Positions 33,687 to 45,349 of a stretch of DNA of 64,000 nt are shown one piece after another. The notes under the pieces are model-generated. The model made no database searches and was not told the DNA's origin. It saw only the letters and a program-made list of their open reading frames with translations. The first letter of the stretch is position 1; each line of letters begins with the position of its first letter. The position numbers and the translations under genes were made by a program. Source of the DNA: Narthecium ossifragum (Eukaryota; Streptophyta; Magnoliopsida; Dioscoreales; Nartheciaceae); NCBI GenBank assembly GCA_963920575.1, contig OY986966.1:26689717-26753716 (forward strand). The letters run 5' to 3'.

Positions 33687-33947
33687 ATGAATAAAAATTA
33701 GGGTTTTTTGGTATTTCCCTCTTGAGAAATCTGGTTGTCTCTCCTATAGAGACGTCTAGTTGTCTTCCCATAGAGAGGTCCACGTTACCCTGTGCCAACC
33801 ATTTTATTAAAAAAAGAAGAAAAAAAAGAAAGAAGTGTGATTCTGGCATGATGTGCAATGATCCAAAATCTATCTCGAGGCGAAATGGACGATGGATTTG
33901 CCACATGGGGCAAGTAATAGGAATTCGGATCGGGCCTTAATGTTGCA

Positions 33948-33960
33948 AGCCCAATGGGCT
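33948..33960 (+). promoter_or_regulatory. Paired site II motifs upstream of the PPR gene
   Basis: AGCCCAATGGGCT is a palindrome of two opposed TGGGCY (site II) elements about 155 bp upstream of the proposed PPR start codon. Site II motifs, bound by TCP factors, are enriched upstream of genes for organelle and ribosomal proteins. Confidence 0.5.
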
Positions 33961-34113
33961 AACCCGACAAAACTCTTTGGAAGACCACTCCTCTCTCTCT
34001 TTCTCTCCGCTCAACTTCGCCGGAGACCGATATGGCGTCGTCGGCGACACCCAATGGAGACCTCCGCTAGGTTTCGAGCGGGGATCCAATCCTGAGGTTT
34101 CCATCGAGCTAGA

Positions 34114-37100
34114 ATGGCCATGGCAGCGGCGAGATTGCGGCCATGCGTCCGCCGCCACGGCATCCGGAGCGGCCTTGCCGGGGGCGGAGAGTTGCCGCCG
34201 GCTAGTGCCGCCCGTTTGACGCCGCCTTCTTTCCGGTGTAATTTCCGATGCGGGATAAAAGGTAGTGTTCCGGCGTCGGGTTTCTTCGGCCTGGTAGGTT
34301 AGAACCTCTCTCTATTTGTCTTTTTCCTTTTTTATCTACTTGAACTCGAAATCGATCTAATTTAGATATTTTATTTTGGTCGGTAAAAGAATTGAGCTTT
34401 TGTCTTAGGGAAGGTGTTTTGATGTGAACTATCCGATGCCAACATTGGATTTTAGCAAATTATCGAGTTCCTATTACGTTTAGACTTACATGTTTAGTTC
34501 ATGATTGATTGATTGCGGTTAGAAGAAAGAGAGTTTGTTATCTTATGATTAGTAGTGGATGAATGAGGATCTTCAGAGAAACAAGTGGTATCGATTGAAG
34601 GATGTGAGATGTTGAAGACAATTTTATTCTTGAGGTAGTTGATTAATGAGTAGATTGTAAAATGCTTTTCAGAATTTTGTCAACTATTTTCTTAAGTTGT
34701 AAAAATTTATGCAAGGCAAAACACTATTTGCGATGCTGGGCGATGATGTATAATGCAGACATTGTTACTTCTAAGGCAAAACAAATTCAAACATCTCCAT
34801 TTAGAGAAGAATTTGTTGCATATAGATTCGTTTGCCGTGCTTCATTCTTATCTATTTTATTAACAACATCAATGCCCTAATGTAGTATCTAAGTTGGGTC
34901 CCTTTGTGGTGTTAATATCTTCTAACATATCACTGCAATATTCTCTGGAATTATTGTCCTAAATCTTCATGTGCATTAGGAGGCCACTAGATGTGATGCC
35001 CTAATCTTGCCTCTTTTTTCAGATTTTTATGGGTTTGCCAACCTAATCTTGATTATATTTTGTAGGGTTCAGCTCTCACCCTGCCATTCCTTACATTATG
35101 TATAACACATTTTTGTCCTCCACTGATGGACCTTCTAACTTCGGTGGAGAGGAAAGTTGTTCTTCAGTTAAAGGAAATGAAATAGATAGGACAAATAAAG
35201 ATGCTTTGAATCTTCAAGCAGATCGTGTGTGCCAAATCTTAGATCACAATCCTTGGGGATTTGATGTGGAAAATGCTATTTCCCAGATCGACCATAGATC
35301 AAATTTGGATCTCATTATCAATGTCTTAAGGAGGCAGAAGGATTTGCATGTTGCTATAAGTTATTTTCGATGGGTAGAAAGGACGAATTGTCAACCTCAT
35401 GTTCCGGAAACATACAATTTGCTTCTTACCAAAATGGCCAGCAGTAGAGATTATAGTTATTTAGAGAAGTTTTTGGAGGAAATGAGCCTTCTTGAATGTT
35501 CGCCATCATACAGAGCCTGCATAGAGCTGATCACAAGTCATGTCAAGTCCAAGATGCTGAGAGAAGCAGTTAATGTGATGAAAGTGATGAGGAAGTTCAA
35601 GTTCCGGCCAGCATTTTCAGCATACACAACTTTGATAGGTGCCCTTGCTGAGGCTCGTGAAGCTGATTTGGCCCTAACCATGTTTCACCAGATGCAGGAA
35701 TTAGGATATGAAGTAACTGTGCACTTATTTACAACTTTGATCCGTGCGTTTGCCAGGGAATGCAGACTAGATGCAGCTCTCTCGTTGTTGGAAGAGATGA
35801 AAGGCAATGCATTTGAGGCAGATATTGTTCTCTATAATGTTTGCATAGACTGCTTCGGCAAAGTGGGTAAGGTTGACATGGCCTGGAAATTTTTCCATGA
35901 GATGAAATCACAAGGCTTGACACCTGATGATGTGTCATATACTAGCATGATATCAGTTCTCTGCAAAGCAGGGAGATTAAATGAAGCTGTAGAACTCTTT
36001 GATCAAATGGAACTCAACAGGCAAGTTCCCTGTGCTTATGCGTATAACACAATGATTATGGGCTATGGATCTGCTGGTAAGTTTGATGATGCCTACGGGT
36101 TACTGGAGAGACTTAAAGAAAAGGGATGTATACCCAGTGTTGTTGCATATAATTCTATTCTCACTTGCTTGGGTAAGAAAAGAAGAGTAGAGGAAGCTCT
36201 GAAGGTCTTTGAGGAGATGAGAAAAGATGCAGAACCCAATCTTTCGACCTATAATATTGTGCTAGATATGCTATGTATGACAGGGAAACTTGAACACGCA
36301 TATAGAATTCGTGATGTCATGGAAGATGCAGGCTTGTATCCCAATGTGTTAACTGCAAACATAATGGTTGATAGATTATGCAAATCTAATAAGATTAATG
36401 AAGCCTGTGGTATATTTGAAGGCATGAGGGTTAAAGGCTGCACTGCTGATGCTGTTACATATGGTTCCCTCATTGATGGCTTGGGGAGGAAGGGCAAAGT
36501 GGAAGAAGCTTACAACTTGTTTGAGAGGATGTTAGATGCGGGGCATGAGCCTAATGTTGTTGTGCACACATCTCTGATTAGAAGCTTTTTCAACCATGGA
36601 AGAAAAGAAGATGGGCACAAGATCTTCAAAGAAATGAAACGCAAAGGCTGTGTTCCTGATCTGACCCTTCTAAACACCTATATGGATTGTGTTTTAAAGG
36701 CAGGTGAAATAGAAAAGGGTCGTGGTCTATTTGAGGACATCAAAGCTCATGGATTCACACCTGATGCGAGAAGCTATTCCATTTTAATTCATGGGCTTAC
36801 CAAGGCTGGCCACCCCCAAGAGACCTATAAATTGTTTTATGCCATGAAGGAACAAGGTTGTGTGCTTGATACACATGCTTACAATGCTGTCATAGATGGG
36901 TTCTGCAAGTCAGGTAAGGTGGACAAAGCTTATCAGCTTCTTGAGGAAATGAAAGAAAAAGGTCAAACTCCGACTGTGGTCACTTATGGGTCGGTAATTG
37001 ATGGTCTAGCTAAGATTGATAGACTTGATGAGTCATATATGCTATTTGAAGAAGCGAAATCAAAGGGAGTGGTGTTGAATGTAGTTATATATAGCTGTCT

Positions 37101-37728
37101 CATTGATGGATTTGGAAAAGCTGGGAGGATAGATGAAGCATATCTGATCATGGAGGAAATGATGCAGAAGGGTTTGACCCCTAATGTGTACACATGGAAT
37201 TGCCTCATTGATGCTCTAATGAAAGCAGATGAGATCAGTGAAGCTCTTGTTAACTTTCAGACTATGAAGGAAGTGAAATGTGCTCCCAACACATATACTT
37301 ACAGTATCCTCATAAATGGTCTTTGCCGGGTGCAGAAATACAACAAAGCCTTTGTATATTGGCAAGAGATGCAGAAGCAGGGGTTAGTTCCGAGCGTCGT
37401 CACATACACCACAATGATCCAAGGGCTTGCAAAGGTCGGGAACATCACCGAGGCTAATAGCCTTTTTGAGAAGTTCAAGGCTAATGGTGGTATTCCAGAC
37501 TCTGTTAGCTTCAACGCTCTTATAGAAGGGATGAGCAACGCCAATAGGCCCCTGGATGCGTATAGGATATTCGAGGAAACTCGGTTGAAGGGTTGCAAGA
37601 TCAATGCAAAGACATGTATTGTTCTTTTGGATGCGCTGCATAAGGCTGAGTGTCTTGAGCAAGCTGCAATTGTTGGTGCTGTCCTGAGGGAGATGGCCAA
37701 GTCCCAACATGCTGCTAGATCATTGTAG
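34114..37728 (+). CDS. P-class pentatricopeptide repeat protein, probably organellar (At3g06920-like)
   Basis: Proposed exons are 34114-34297 and 35066-37728, giving 948 residues. P-class PPR proteins bind organellar RNA and affect its stability, splicing or translation. The main exon holds about 20 tandem 35-residue PPR motifs such as VVTYGSVIDGLAKIDRLDES, with no E or DYW extension. Its overall pattern resembles the Arabidopsis At3g06920 group. Exon 1 encodes an Arg/Ala-rich N-terminus (MAMAAARLRPCVRR) typical of a mitochondrial presequence. The join uses donor GTAG|GTTAGA and acceptor TTTTGTAG|GG and keeps the frame; the stronger-looking donor four bases earlier shifts into a stop. If exon 1 is wrong, the protein would start at 35098 (876 residues) without an obvious targeting signal. 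Confidence 0.88.
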
Positions 37729-37853
37729 GGTATCCAAAATGGATAGGCTAAATTTGAAGTGCAGTCTTTTTCAGATCTGCGAGCATTGAATAGTCGCAAA
37801 AACCACTTCTGACAAAATTTTGTGAGATTATTCATCTGTTCCATTTTATAAGC

Positions 37854-38068
37854 CCCGTTCAAGAGTTATGCAGTTGTGGCTTCACCTGAAGGACAGTATC
37901 ACGTTGTGCTGTTTGCTGGAAACTTATTATGCTCTACACCAATATACATACCAGGGGATCCCGTTCAAGAGTTATGCTGTTGTGGCTTCACCTGAAGGAC
38001 AGTATCACGTTGTGCTGTTTGCTGGAAACTTATTATGCTCTACACCAATATACATACCAGGGGATCCC
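37854..38068 (+). repeat. 106-bp tandem duplication 3' of the PPR gene
   Basis: CCCGTTCAAGAGTTATG at 37854 recurs at 37960. The two 106-bp copies show one visible difference (GCAGTTG versus GCTGTTG). It starts 126 bp after the stop codon and is probably in the 3' UTR. Confidence 0.92.
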
Positions 38069-39079
38069 TTCTCTTCATTTCGGGCGATGAGCTATTTATG
38101 TGTACCATATAGCCTGCAGCATTGCAGGAAAATATAAACCAGACCTTCAGCATCCTCACCAAGTATTAATTATTCGGGAGACCCAGAATATAAGAGCTAA
38201 TTATCTCTGGACAAAGCTTTGAGATGCAAAGAGCACAATTTGGTGCTCCATTTCTTTCTTAAATTAGCACAAACGAAAGCAGTTGCCAGAAGTATAAGCA
38301 GTTGCCCAAGCGTGTATTGATCAAGAGCTTGGATTCTATTAACAATTTAGCACAAACATTGCGGGTTCCATACAGATGCAAAGCTCTTCTGTCTATCTGG
38401 GTTGGGCTTTAGTATGTCTTCTCACTCTCTTTTTTCGGCTTTTGTATTTCCTTGCAGCTAAGATTGTAGGCTAAGGCAGATGTACAAGAATACAAGAGGT
38501 GGTTTTGCACATTTTACCTTAATCTTTGATGCCAGGGGTTAATATCATATTTCATCACCCTACAAAAACCCTACATTTCACATTTCCCACCTTCAATCTT
38601 TCAAATACCAGATTTCCCTTGCATTGTTAGGATTACTTCATATGTCTCGAGTAGTCTTTTGTCAAAAATTGCCTAACTTTTATATCATGAACTTCTCTCC
38701 AGGGGTGAATTCTAACTATTTTTTGAATAACTATTTGAAATTTAAATTTTTTTGTTGAATAAATATAGCTAGAATTGTTGATGCAAGCTCATGGTTAAAA
38801 GCATGGATAATCTTTTGCCAAAAACTGCTTACTTAAATTGTGAAGATCACTTAGCAAAATTTTCTGATGACACTGACATCTCACAAATTTTCTCCACAGC
38901 CGAATCTAACGGCAGTGATATCGACAGCCATTTCCTAGAATTCTTTTTTCCCCTTTATTGATGCGATATGAAGAGAATTCAACGCTGATAAAGTTATTCC
39001 CTCTTTATGTAAAGTATACATTTTGAGCCACAACTGAAGTTCCTTTTTCAAACCACTTGCGGCTTTTTTATATAAATAA
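38069..39079. other. Intergenic spacer between the PPR gene and the Pack-MULE, no gene recognised
   Basis: AT-rich sequence without domains, RNA genes or strong repeats. It ends with the left target duplication of the Pack-MULE (39071-39079). Confidence 0.55.
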
Positions 39080-39254
39080 AGCCAAGTAATACTTTCCTAC
39101 CTTTTAATTTAGAAAATGTTCGGTTTGATTTTATGTTTTAAAATCGCTCAAAATGAATCTTATATTATCAATGATTTACATTTTTAACCCTCTATTTAGA
39201 TGTTAGTAGGAGAAGTTGACAGCAAACCGATCACGTTTGTCTCGGTTTTGGATC

Positions 39255-39515
39255 TTCACCCACATCAAGCAGCTCCACGTCCACCTCGTCTCCATCGGCC
39301 TCCTCCACTCTGCCCCCTCCCTCCGCTCAAAGCTCCTCGACGCCGCCACCCTCCTCCCCCCCCCCCCCCCCCCCCCACACCTCCTCATGCTCCGCTCCCC
39401 CCACCGTCCTCGCCCCGATGCCCTCACCATCTCCTTCACCCTTCAGGCATGTGCTCGCCTCTCCTCTCTCAACGTCTCCCTCCAGCTCCACACCCACCTC
39501 CTCCGCTTCGGCCTC
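39255..39515 (+). pseudogene. Captured PPR (PLS-type) gene fragment
   Basis: One frame reads IKQLHVHLVSIGLLHSAPS, then LRSKLLDAATLL, and after a poly-Pro stretch PDALTISFTLQACARLSSLN and LQLHTHLLRFGL before a stop. QLHxHLV...G and ACARL...LHxHLLRFG are hallmarks of PLS/E-type PPR proteins, a different subclass from the P-class gene at 34114-37728. The fragment covers about two repeats, lacks the rest of the gene and contains a 21-base C run (39356-39376) that encodes the Pro stretch. It is a broken copy. Confidence 0.75.
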
Positions 39516-39650
39516 TAGCAGCGCAGTTGGAAACCCCTTTGATCCACATCCGCCCGATCCAGCCTTGGCTTTGCGGTGTTACATCCTACCGATCCAACTC
39601 CAGCAACACCTCCCTCGTCGGCAACCGCCCCCAACTACCACCATCTTCCT

Positions 39651-40335
39651 CGATTACCCAAGACCCAACTCTTCCAACCTCTCCGTTTCCCTCCAACCTC
39701 ACCAACCCAAGCATGCCGCAGCTCTGACCACCAACCCCTCCACATCCCACTCCGATATCGCCTCCATTGTTCCCTGCAAGCTTCGACCACCGCGACGTTG
39801 TCCCATGATCCTTGCCAACCTCCTCTCCATCGGAAGGCAACAAGGCCATCGTTCCCGGCAAGCTCCGACCACCGCGACGCTATCCCGTGATTCTTGCCAA
39901 CCTCCTCTCCATCGGAAGCCAACGAGGCCATCATTCCTAGCAAGCTCCGAACACCACGATGTTGTCTCGTGATCCTTGCCAACCTCCTCTTCTCCGGAAG
40001 CCAACAAGGCCATCGTTCTTTCTCTCGTAACCGGCGCCACCACTCCACCCCGCCCCAACCGTCGTCTCCGCTTGCCCTGCTGCCTGAGCCCTCCACCTCT
40101 CTCGACGGCTTCTTCCCTCCATTGGTTCGATTACCCAAGACCCAACTCTTCCAACCTCTCCACTTCCCTCGAACCTCACCAACCTAGCATGCCGCAACTC
40201 TGACCACCAATCCCTCCACATCCCACTCCGGCGTCGCCTTCATCGTTCCCGACGAGCTCCGACCACCGTGACACTGTTCCCGTGATCCTTGCCAACCTTC
40301 TCTCTATCAGAAGCCAACAAGACCATTGTTATCTC
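39651..40335 (+). repeat. Internal amplification in the Pack-MULE: 82-bp repeats and a 205-bp duplication
   Basis: Units with GTGATCCTTGCCAACCTCCT begin near 39801, 39883 and 39965 (82-bp period). A longer block starting CGATTACCCAAGACCCAACT at 39651 recurs at 40128 and includes a further copy of the same unit. Copies are 85-95% alike by eye. Confidence 0.8.
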
Positions 40336-40711
40336 TCTCGGAGCTGGCGCCACCACTTCACAACCCCCCCGTCCCGCGCCTATCCATTGAAGCCAACAAG
40401 GCCTTCTCCTTCTTCTTTCCAGCTAGTCACGTGCAAAGCATGTGTTGGTTTACCGTCTACTTAGTTAACACCGTTAGGTCTTTGTTAGTAAATCGAATGG
40501 TTTTGGTAACGTAGTGTTCATTCTGAACGGTTTTAAATCCAAACCGAATATTTTCTAAATTACAAGATAGTAAAGTGTTATTTGCCTTATAAATAAAATC
40601 TCAACGGTGTACTTGTTTTCCCACGGTTGCCTTGAACTATGAATTTTAATTTTTAATATTTCTATTCCTTAAATTAGGAACAGATTAACTCTTTGTATTT
40701 ATAATCTCTTC

Positions 40712-41113
40712 GGGGCGTTTGGTTGGTCATAACCGTTGGGAATGGAATGGTCAAATCTTCGGTCAAAGCCCATTTCGTTGGTTGGTTAGACATTAAAGTT
40801 GGGAATGAAATGTTTCGTTTTTGACAAGTTGAGAAAGAGGCTATGCCGTCTAATACCCCAGAATCCTTCGGAACGGCGGTTAATGACGGATTAATGGTTA
40901 TAAAATAATTTGATTTTTTATATTATATTCTCATTTCATTTCCATAATTACTTTTATGTACCAAACACTTTTAAGTATGATTCATAATCCCATTTCTTGT
41001 GTGAATCAGACATGCCGCATCATTTTCATTCCACTATTGCTTCCCATCTCAACTTCATTCCGATTTTTATTTTCAATTCGTCTCCCATTTCTTATGCGAA
41101 CAACCAAACGATG
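40712..41113. mobile_element. Probable MITE upstream of the TPK gene
   Basis: The left end GGGGCGTTTGGTTGGTCATAA and the inward-read right end GCATCGTTTGGTTGTTCGCATAA share a long TIR-like match. The 400-bp interior is AT-rich and non-coding. No clear target duplication. Confidence 0.6.
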
Positions 41114-41164
41114 CAAATGAGATCCGTGCACTAGGAATTCAATTCACAACATGTCAAGCTTTTT

Positions 41165-41204
41165 TTAATTTAGTTTCATTCAATTTATGCTTGACTTTAT
41201 AGTG

Positions 41205-41260
<56 letters not shown>

Positions 41261-41550
41261 TTATACGATGACATTGACATAAATAATATATCGAGATATA
41301 TATAAATATACATAAAAAAAAGTATTGTATAAATTGTTTCTATTTAACGTAGGGAACGACAAATTTACGATGATATCGGCAATCTGTCACGTTTTCGTCG
41401 ATTGAATTTTATTTAATTTATGCTCGACTTTGAACGGTATATTTATCGATTATATTGACATAAACAAATATGTCGAGATATTATTATTCACAAAAAATCT
41501 ATTATAAATTGACTCTATTGACGTAGGAAACGACAAACTTACGAGACCAT
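41165..41550 (+). repeat. Diverged tandem duplication plus (TA)n microsatellite in the TPK upstream region
   Basis: Blocks with TTTAATTTATGCTYGACTTT, ACATAAAYAA..TCGAGATAT and ACGTAGGRAACGACAAAYTTACGA occur in the same order in 41165-41375 and 41405-41545, offset about 233 bp. The first unit also holds a TA run of about 50 bp (41205-41253). It ends about 215 bp before the TPK start codon. Confidence 0.75.
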
Positions 41551-41695
41551 TTGGAGGCCCGTATCCCTGATGTGTTTGGCAAATTGCACGATTGGGCCTG
41601 CTGCTTTAAGACTCGTGCCGCAAACGGCAACCGCTCGATTGGTCAAACAAGTAAGGCAACTCGGCCTCGGACTGTGTACCATCCATCATCCATCC

Positions 41696-41733
41696 TATAA
41701 AGCCTCTCTCCTCTCGTCTTCTCTATATATAAG
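41696..41733 (+). promoter_or_regulatory. TATA boxes of the TPK gene
   Basis: TATAAAG at 41696-41702 and TATATATAAG at 41724-41733 lie 62-68 and 31-40 bp upstream of the ATG. The first is better placed for a transcript with a normal short leader. Confidence 0.5.
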
Positions 41734-41763
41734 TTTAGAGAAGAGAGAGAGAGAGAACGAGCG

Positions 41764-44700
41764 ATGGAGGTGATGACGCATAGCTCATCGTTCCTCCTCC
41801 CCAAGGGCGGCAAGAGTCCCTACACCTACGCCCTCGTCGTCCTCAACCAAGCACTCCCACGGTTCGCCCCATTGCTCTGGAAGCACGGTACTGTACCTCT
41901 CTCTCTCTCTCGCTCGGTCTTGGGTTCTTCTAGGGTTTTGGTTTGCTTGAGTTGAATCGGAGTGGGGTTGGGTCCTTGTGGTTTAGAGCAGCACAGTTGC
42001 GTCTATGTGCGGATGGAGGGGCGAATAGGGTCTACGATGAGATGCCGGAGCTCTTCCCCGATGAAGACCCCCTCGTTGTTCGGCAAAGGTATGGTTTTTT
42101 TGGTTTCAATCCTTGTTGCTTTCTTTTTTGTTTGATCGTTAATCAAGCTGCGTATAAGTTTTGTACAAGGACGTGTTAGGAGGGATATGATTGGGTTTTC
42201 AGAGAAAAAGGGGAATTTTTTTTACCAAAAAAGAAAAAAAAATTGGTAGAAGGGAAAATAACTCTGACCGAGAAGCATACCCATATGTCTATATATTTAA
42301 GTCTTTGTAGCTTTCCCATAAGATAGAGGCTAAGAAACAAGTCAAGGGATTTTTTTTTTGAGAAGAACAAGCCAAGGGATACCCGTTCATTTTATAACAG
42401 GGTTGATATGTATCCGCAACCTGCATCAAAAGATCTTTTTTTTTTTTGCATTTTTCCTTGGTGAAAGCTTGCTTAGTAATTAAAAATAGTCAATTTATAA
42501 ACTAATGGATTCGCTTGACAAGTGGAAGTGACATTTAAGTCGAGACGCAGTAGTTTGACGTGAGGATGTTTTGTTCGTCTGATACTATGGACAAACACAT
42601 TCTATATGTTATGGTATCGCTGATGTCTAACTTTTTTTGGAAAATTGTGGATATTCCAATAATTCTTTTGGATCTGGATGTACTTTACGTGGTGAAAGGT
42701 AGTCATCCTGTAGACAATAGCTAGGCCCCCAGAGAATTCTAAGACTTTCAAGCCAATTCAGCTGATTTATGCGCGGTACTTGTTACCAGTAGCGTCTAAT
42801 GTGTGGAATAGGAAGAGTATGTGTGTGTGTGTGTTGTTTTTTTTTCATATTTACCTTCAGAAGTAATAAGGGAGTCTCCTGACATCATGAATTAGTATGT
42901 TCTTAAGTGGCTGATAACTGAAGTTTGATTTTGCATGAAACTAGAACTTTGCACATGATAGAAGTATTATGAAAAGAAACAAAAAGATTCTTTCTTTTCT
43001 TAGCCCTTTGATGACTATGAGTATCTTTTTAATCTATCTACTGTCTTTGCTTCTTTTATTTGGTCTAGGTACAAGCCAGATGCAATTAAGGGAGACATGG
43101 ATTCAATAAGAATGGAAGTACAAAAGTTCTATTCTGATTTGGTACACCTTTCACTTCTGGCTTTTCTAATAGAAGAGAGTGCTTCAAAGTTCAAACGGCA
43201 ACCTCTCAAAAGTTCTATTCTGAAAGTTGTTGATTGAGGCTCGATGACTTTAAACTCTGTAGCTTGATATGCTTTAAATTGTTATCATAAGAGGAGCGAG
43301 CTTTTTCCTGTGTGGAGCTACCTCAAGTTATAGATGATGCTAGTGATAGCAGGGGATTGGATTTTGCGTAGACACCTTTAAAGTACCGACTGTGTTGCTT
43401 TGAACTGTGTTACGTTTTGGTTTTTACTTGTATTCAGGAATTATTTGGATCTATGATTGGATGGTACAAATTTGAAGTTACTTCCTTATGGATGTCAGGG
43501 TACCAAAATTTTGGACGAATCACATGATCAAGACACTACAGATCTACACAAATGCATAGTTTTCATCCGCGAATGCACACCTGACTTGGACAAGTCTAAT
43601 GTAAGCAACCTGAAGATTCTTCTGAAAGTCTTGCACTATTCACTTGCTAATTCCTTTTCTGTTATCATGCTTTATACTTTAATCTGTCTTTTTCTTAATG
43701 AGTTGATCATCTGCCTTCTTTTACAAGATGTAACTATTTTGTTACCCTGTTTCTGATGTGAAATTTTCAGTCTCTTTTTTCATGTCTATAAGAATTCTGT
43801 TCACTATCTGAATGATACTTACTGGTGTCTGGTTAATGCTATAAATGCTTGGTCATGTAATATGATTGACAATATGCGGGGCCATCTTTCGCTTACTATT
43901 ATTTTGATGTGGAATATGTAGACTTGCTTTAGCCCAAGGATTATAATCAAGTTGGCACACTGTGATTTTGCCACTTCCAAAGTATTGTGCATGCTTGATT
44001 TAGTGCAATTATCAGTTGTACGAGTGAATTGCCTGACTGAAGATGCTGATAGGAAACCTCAAAGAAGCCACACCATAAGTTCCTAGCTGAGGTAGGAAGA
44101 AAGTCGGGAGTTGAACTAATATCTGCAGACTGAAAATCATAAATTTCCTTTGGAACTTCAACTTTTTAGGCTAATATGAATGAAGCTGCATACTTTTCGG
44201 CACATGATTTAATATGCCTTCCTTTTCAGCCTTCAGGCTTATCTAATAAAAAGAAGAAGAAGAAGATTTAATATGCTCTAGGATCTTTGTTAATCCAATA
44301 GATGCTATTCATGGTTGTTCATTTGATAAAGTCAATCGTAGTTAGGAGTCTTCAATGGCAAGCAGTGTACAGAACTTTAGTTATTTGGTTCATGCTAATC
44401 GTTTCCTTGGGCGGTCTTTTCTTCAGGCTATGTGCCTAATACTTGATTTTCTGGCACTGATCTGTACAAATTCATACTGCAGTTGTGTATTCTTGTTGCT
44501 GGAGCACTTGGAGGGAGGTTTGATCACGAGGCTGGCAACATCAATGTTTTATTCCTGTTCTCAAATATCCGGATCATCCTTTTGTCAGATGATTGCGTGA
44601 TCTATCTTCTTCCGAAAACCCATCAACATGAGATCTACATTCAGTCATCAGTTGAAGGCCCACACTGTGGACTGGTTCCTATGGGTGCACCATCTGCTAG

Positions 44701-44960
44701 TACTACTACTACCGGGCTTCAATGGGATCTAAGTAAACTTCTTGAACTCTTCAAGCAAGCAAATTCCTATACGTACTACATCTGTTGTGGTATGATGTTG
44801 GCGATTCTTTTAACTGATTAAAATTTGGTTGCTTTCAGCTGACCTGGAAATGAAATTCGGCGGATTGATTAGTACTTCAAATATTGTCCGAGAGGAGAAG
44901 ATCACAGTTCGTTCTGACTCAGATCTTCTCTGGACAATATCCCTACGGAAACCAAATTGA
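41764..44960 (+). CDS. TPK: Thiamin pyrophosphokinase
   Basis: Six exons: 41764-41887, 41992-42088, 43069-43141, 43499-43600, 44483-44732 and 44839-44960, giving 255 residues. The enzyme transfers pyrophosphate from ATP to thiamin, making the cofactor thiamin diphosphate in the cytosol. The N-terminal catalytic domain shows CADGGANR (47-54), IKGDMDS (80-86) and HDQDTTDLHKC (107-117). The C-terminal beta-sandwich that binds thiamin shows GALGGRFDHEAGNIN, GPHCGLVPMG, TTTGLQWDL and the family signature GGLISTSNIV. Length is close to the Arabidopsis TPK1/2 proteins (about 265). No transit peptide is seen, in line with a cytosolic enzyme. All introns are GT-AG. Confidence 0.95.
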
Positions 44961-45298
44961 AGGATTATTTTCCCCCTCCTCAATTTTCAAGATTTTCCAA
45001 CTTATACACACCACTATTTTTCTGGAAGTTGGGGATTTGGTTGATGCTAAGTTGTAAGAAATCGAATCCTTGAGCTGTTAGCAATTCTCTCTAGTATTTA
45101 AGCTTTTATCTCTTTGTGATGAATCCCTCATTGTAATCTTCACTAGTTTGACTGCAAAACTGTTATCTAGTCTATTTTAGCAGTTTCGGTTCGGATCTTC
45201 GTCCAAAGCCTTAACGAATTCTCAACCGGATCCACTAAGATCCGACCTGCTAACATGCCCCCCACGGGCCCCACCTCTGAGCTCAAACTCCACAGTAC

Positions 45299-45299
<1 letters not shown>

Positions 45300-45345
<46 letters not shown>

Positions 45346-45349
45346 AGGG
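45300..45349 (+). repeat. (GA)n microsatellite immediately before the next start codon
   Basis: About 19 GA units followed by GGGA repeats end directly at the ATG at 45350. It lies in the 5' UTR of the next gene. GA-rich leaders can bind BPC/GAGA factors; this is inference. Confidence 0.85.

Larger units (their letters stand above)
39080..40587. mobile_element. Probable Pack-MULE carrying a PPR gene fragment
   Basis: The ends form related long TIRs: from the left AGCCAAGTAATAC and from the right, read inward, AGGCAAATAACAC. Both continue with AATTTAGAAAATRTTCGGTTT and similarity extends for roughly 80 bp. TATAAATAA flanks both sides (39071-39079 and 40588-40596), a perfect 9-bp target duplication as expected of Mutator-like elements. 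The interior is GC-rich, unlike its surroundings, has no transposase, and includes recognisable PPR-gene coding sequence (39255-39515) plus tandem repeats. It fits a Pack-MULE, a non-autonomous element that captures host exons. Confidence 0.82.

Noticed and set aside
39418..40187. Several long overlapping frames inside the Pack-MULE, on both strands
   Set aside because: They arise from GC-rich tandem repeats; only the PPR-like frame at 39255-39515 shows real protein similarity.
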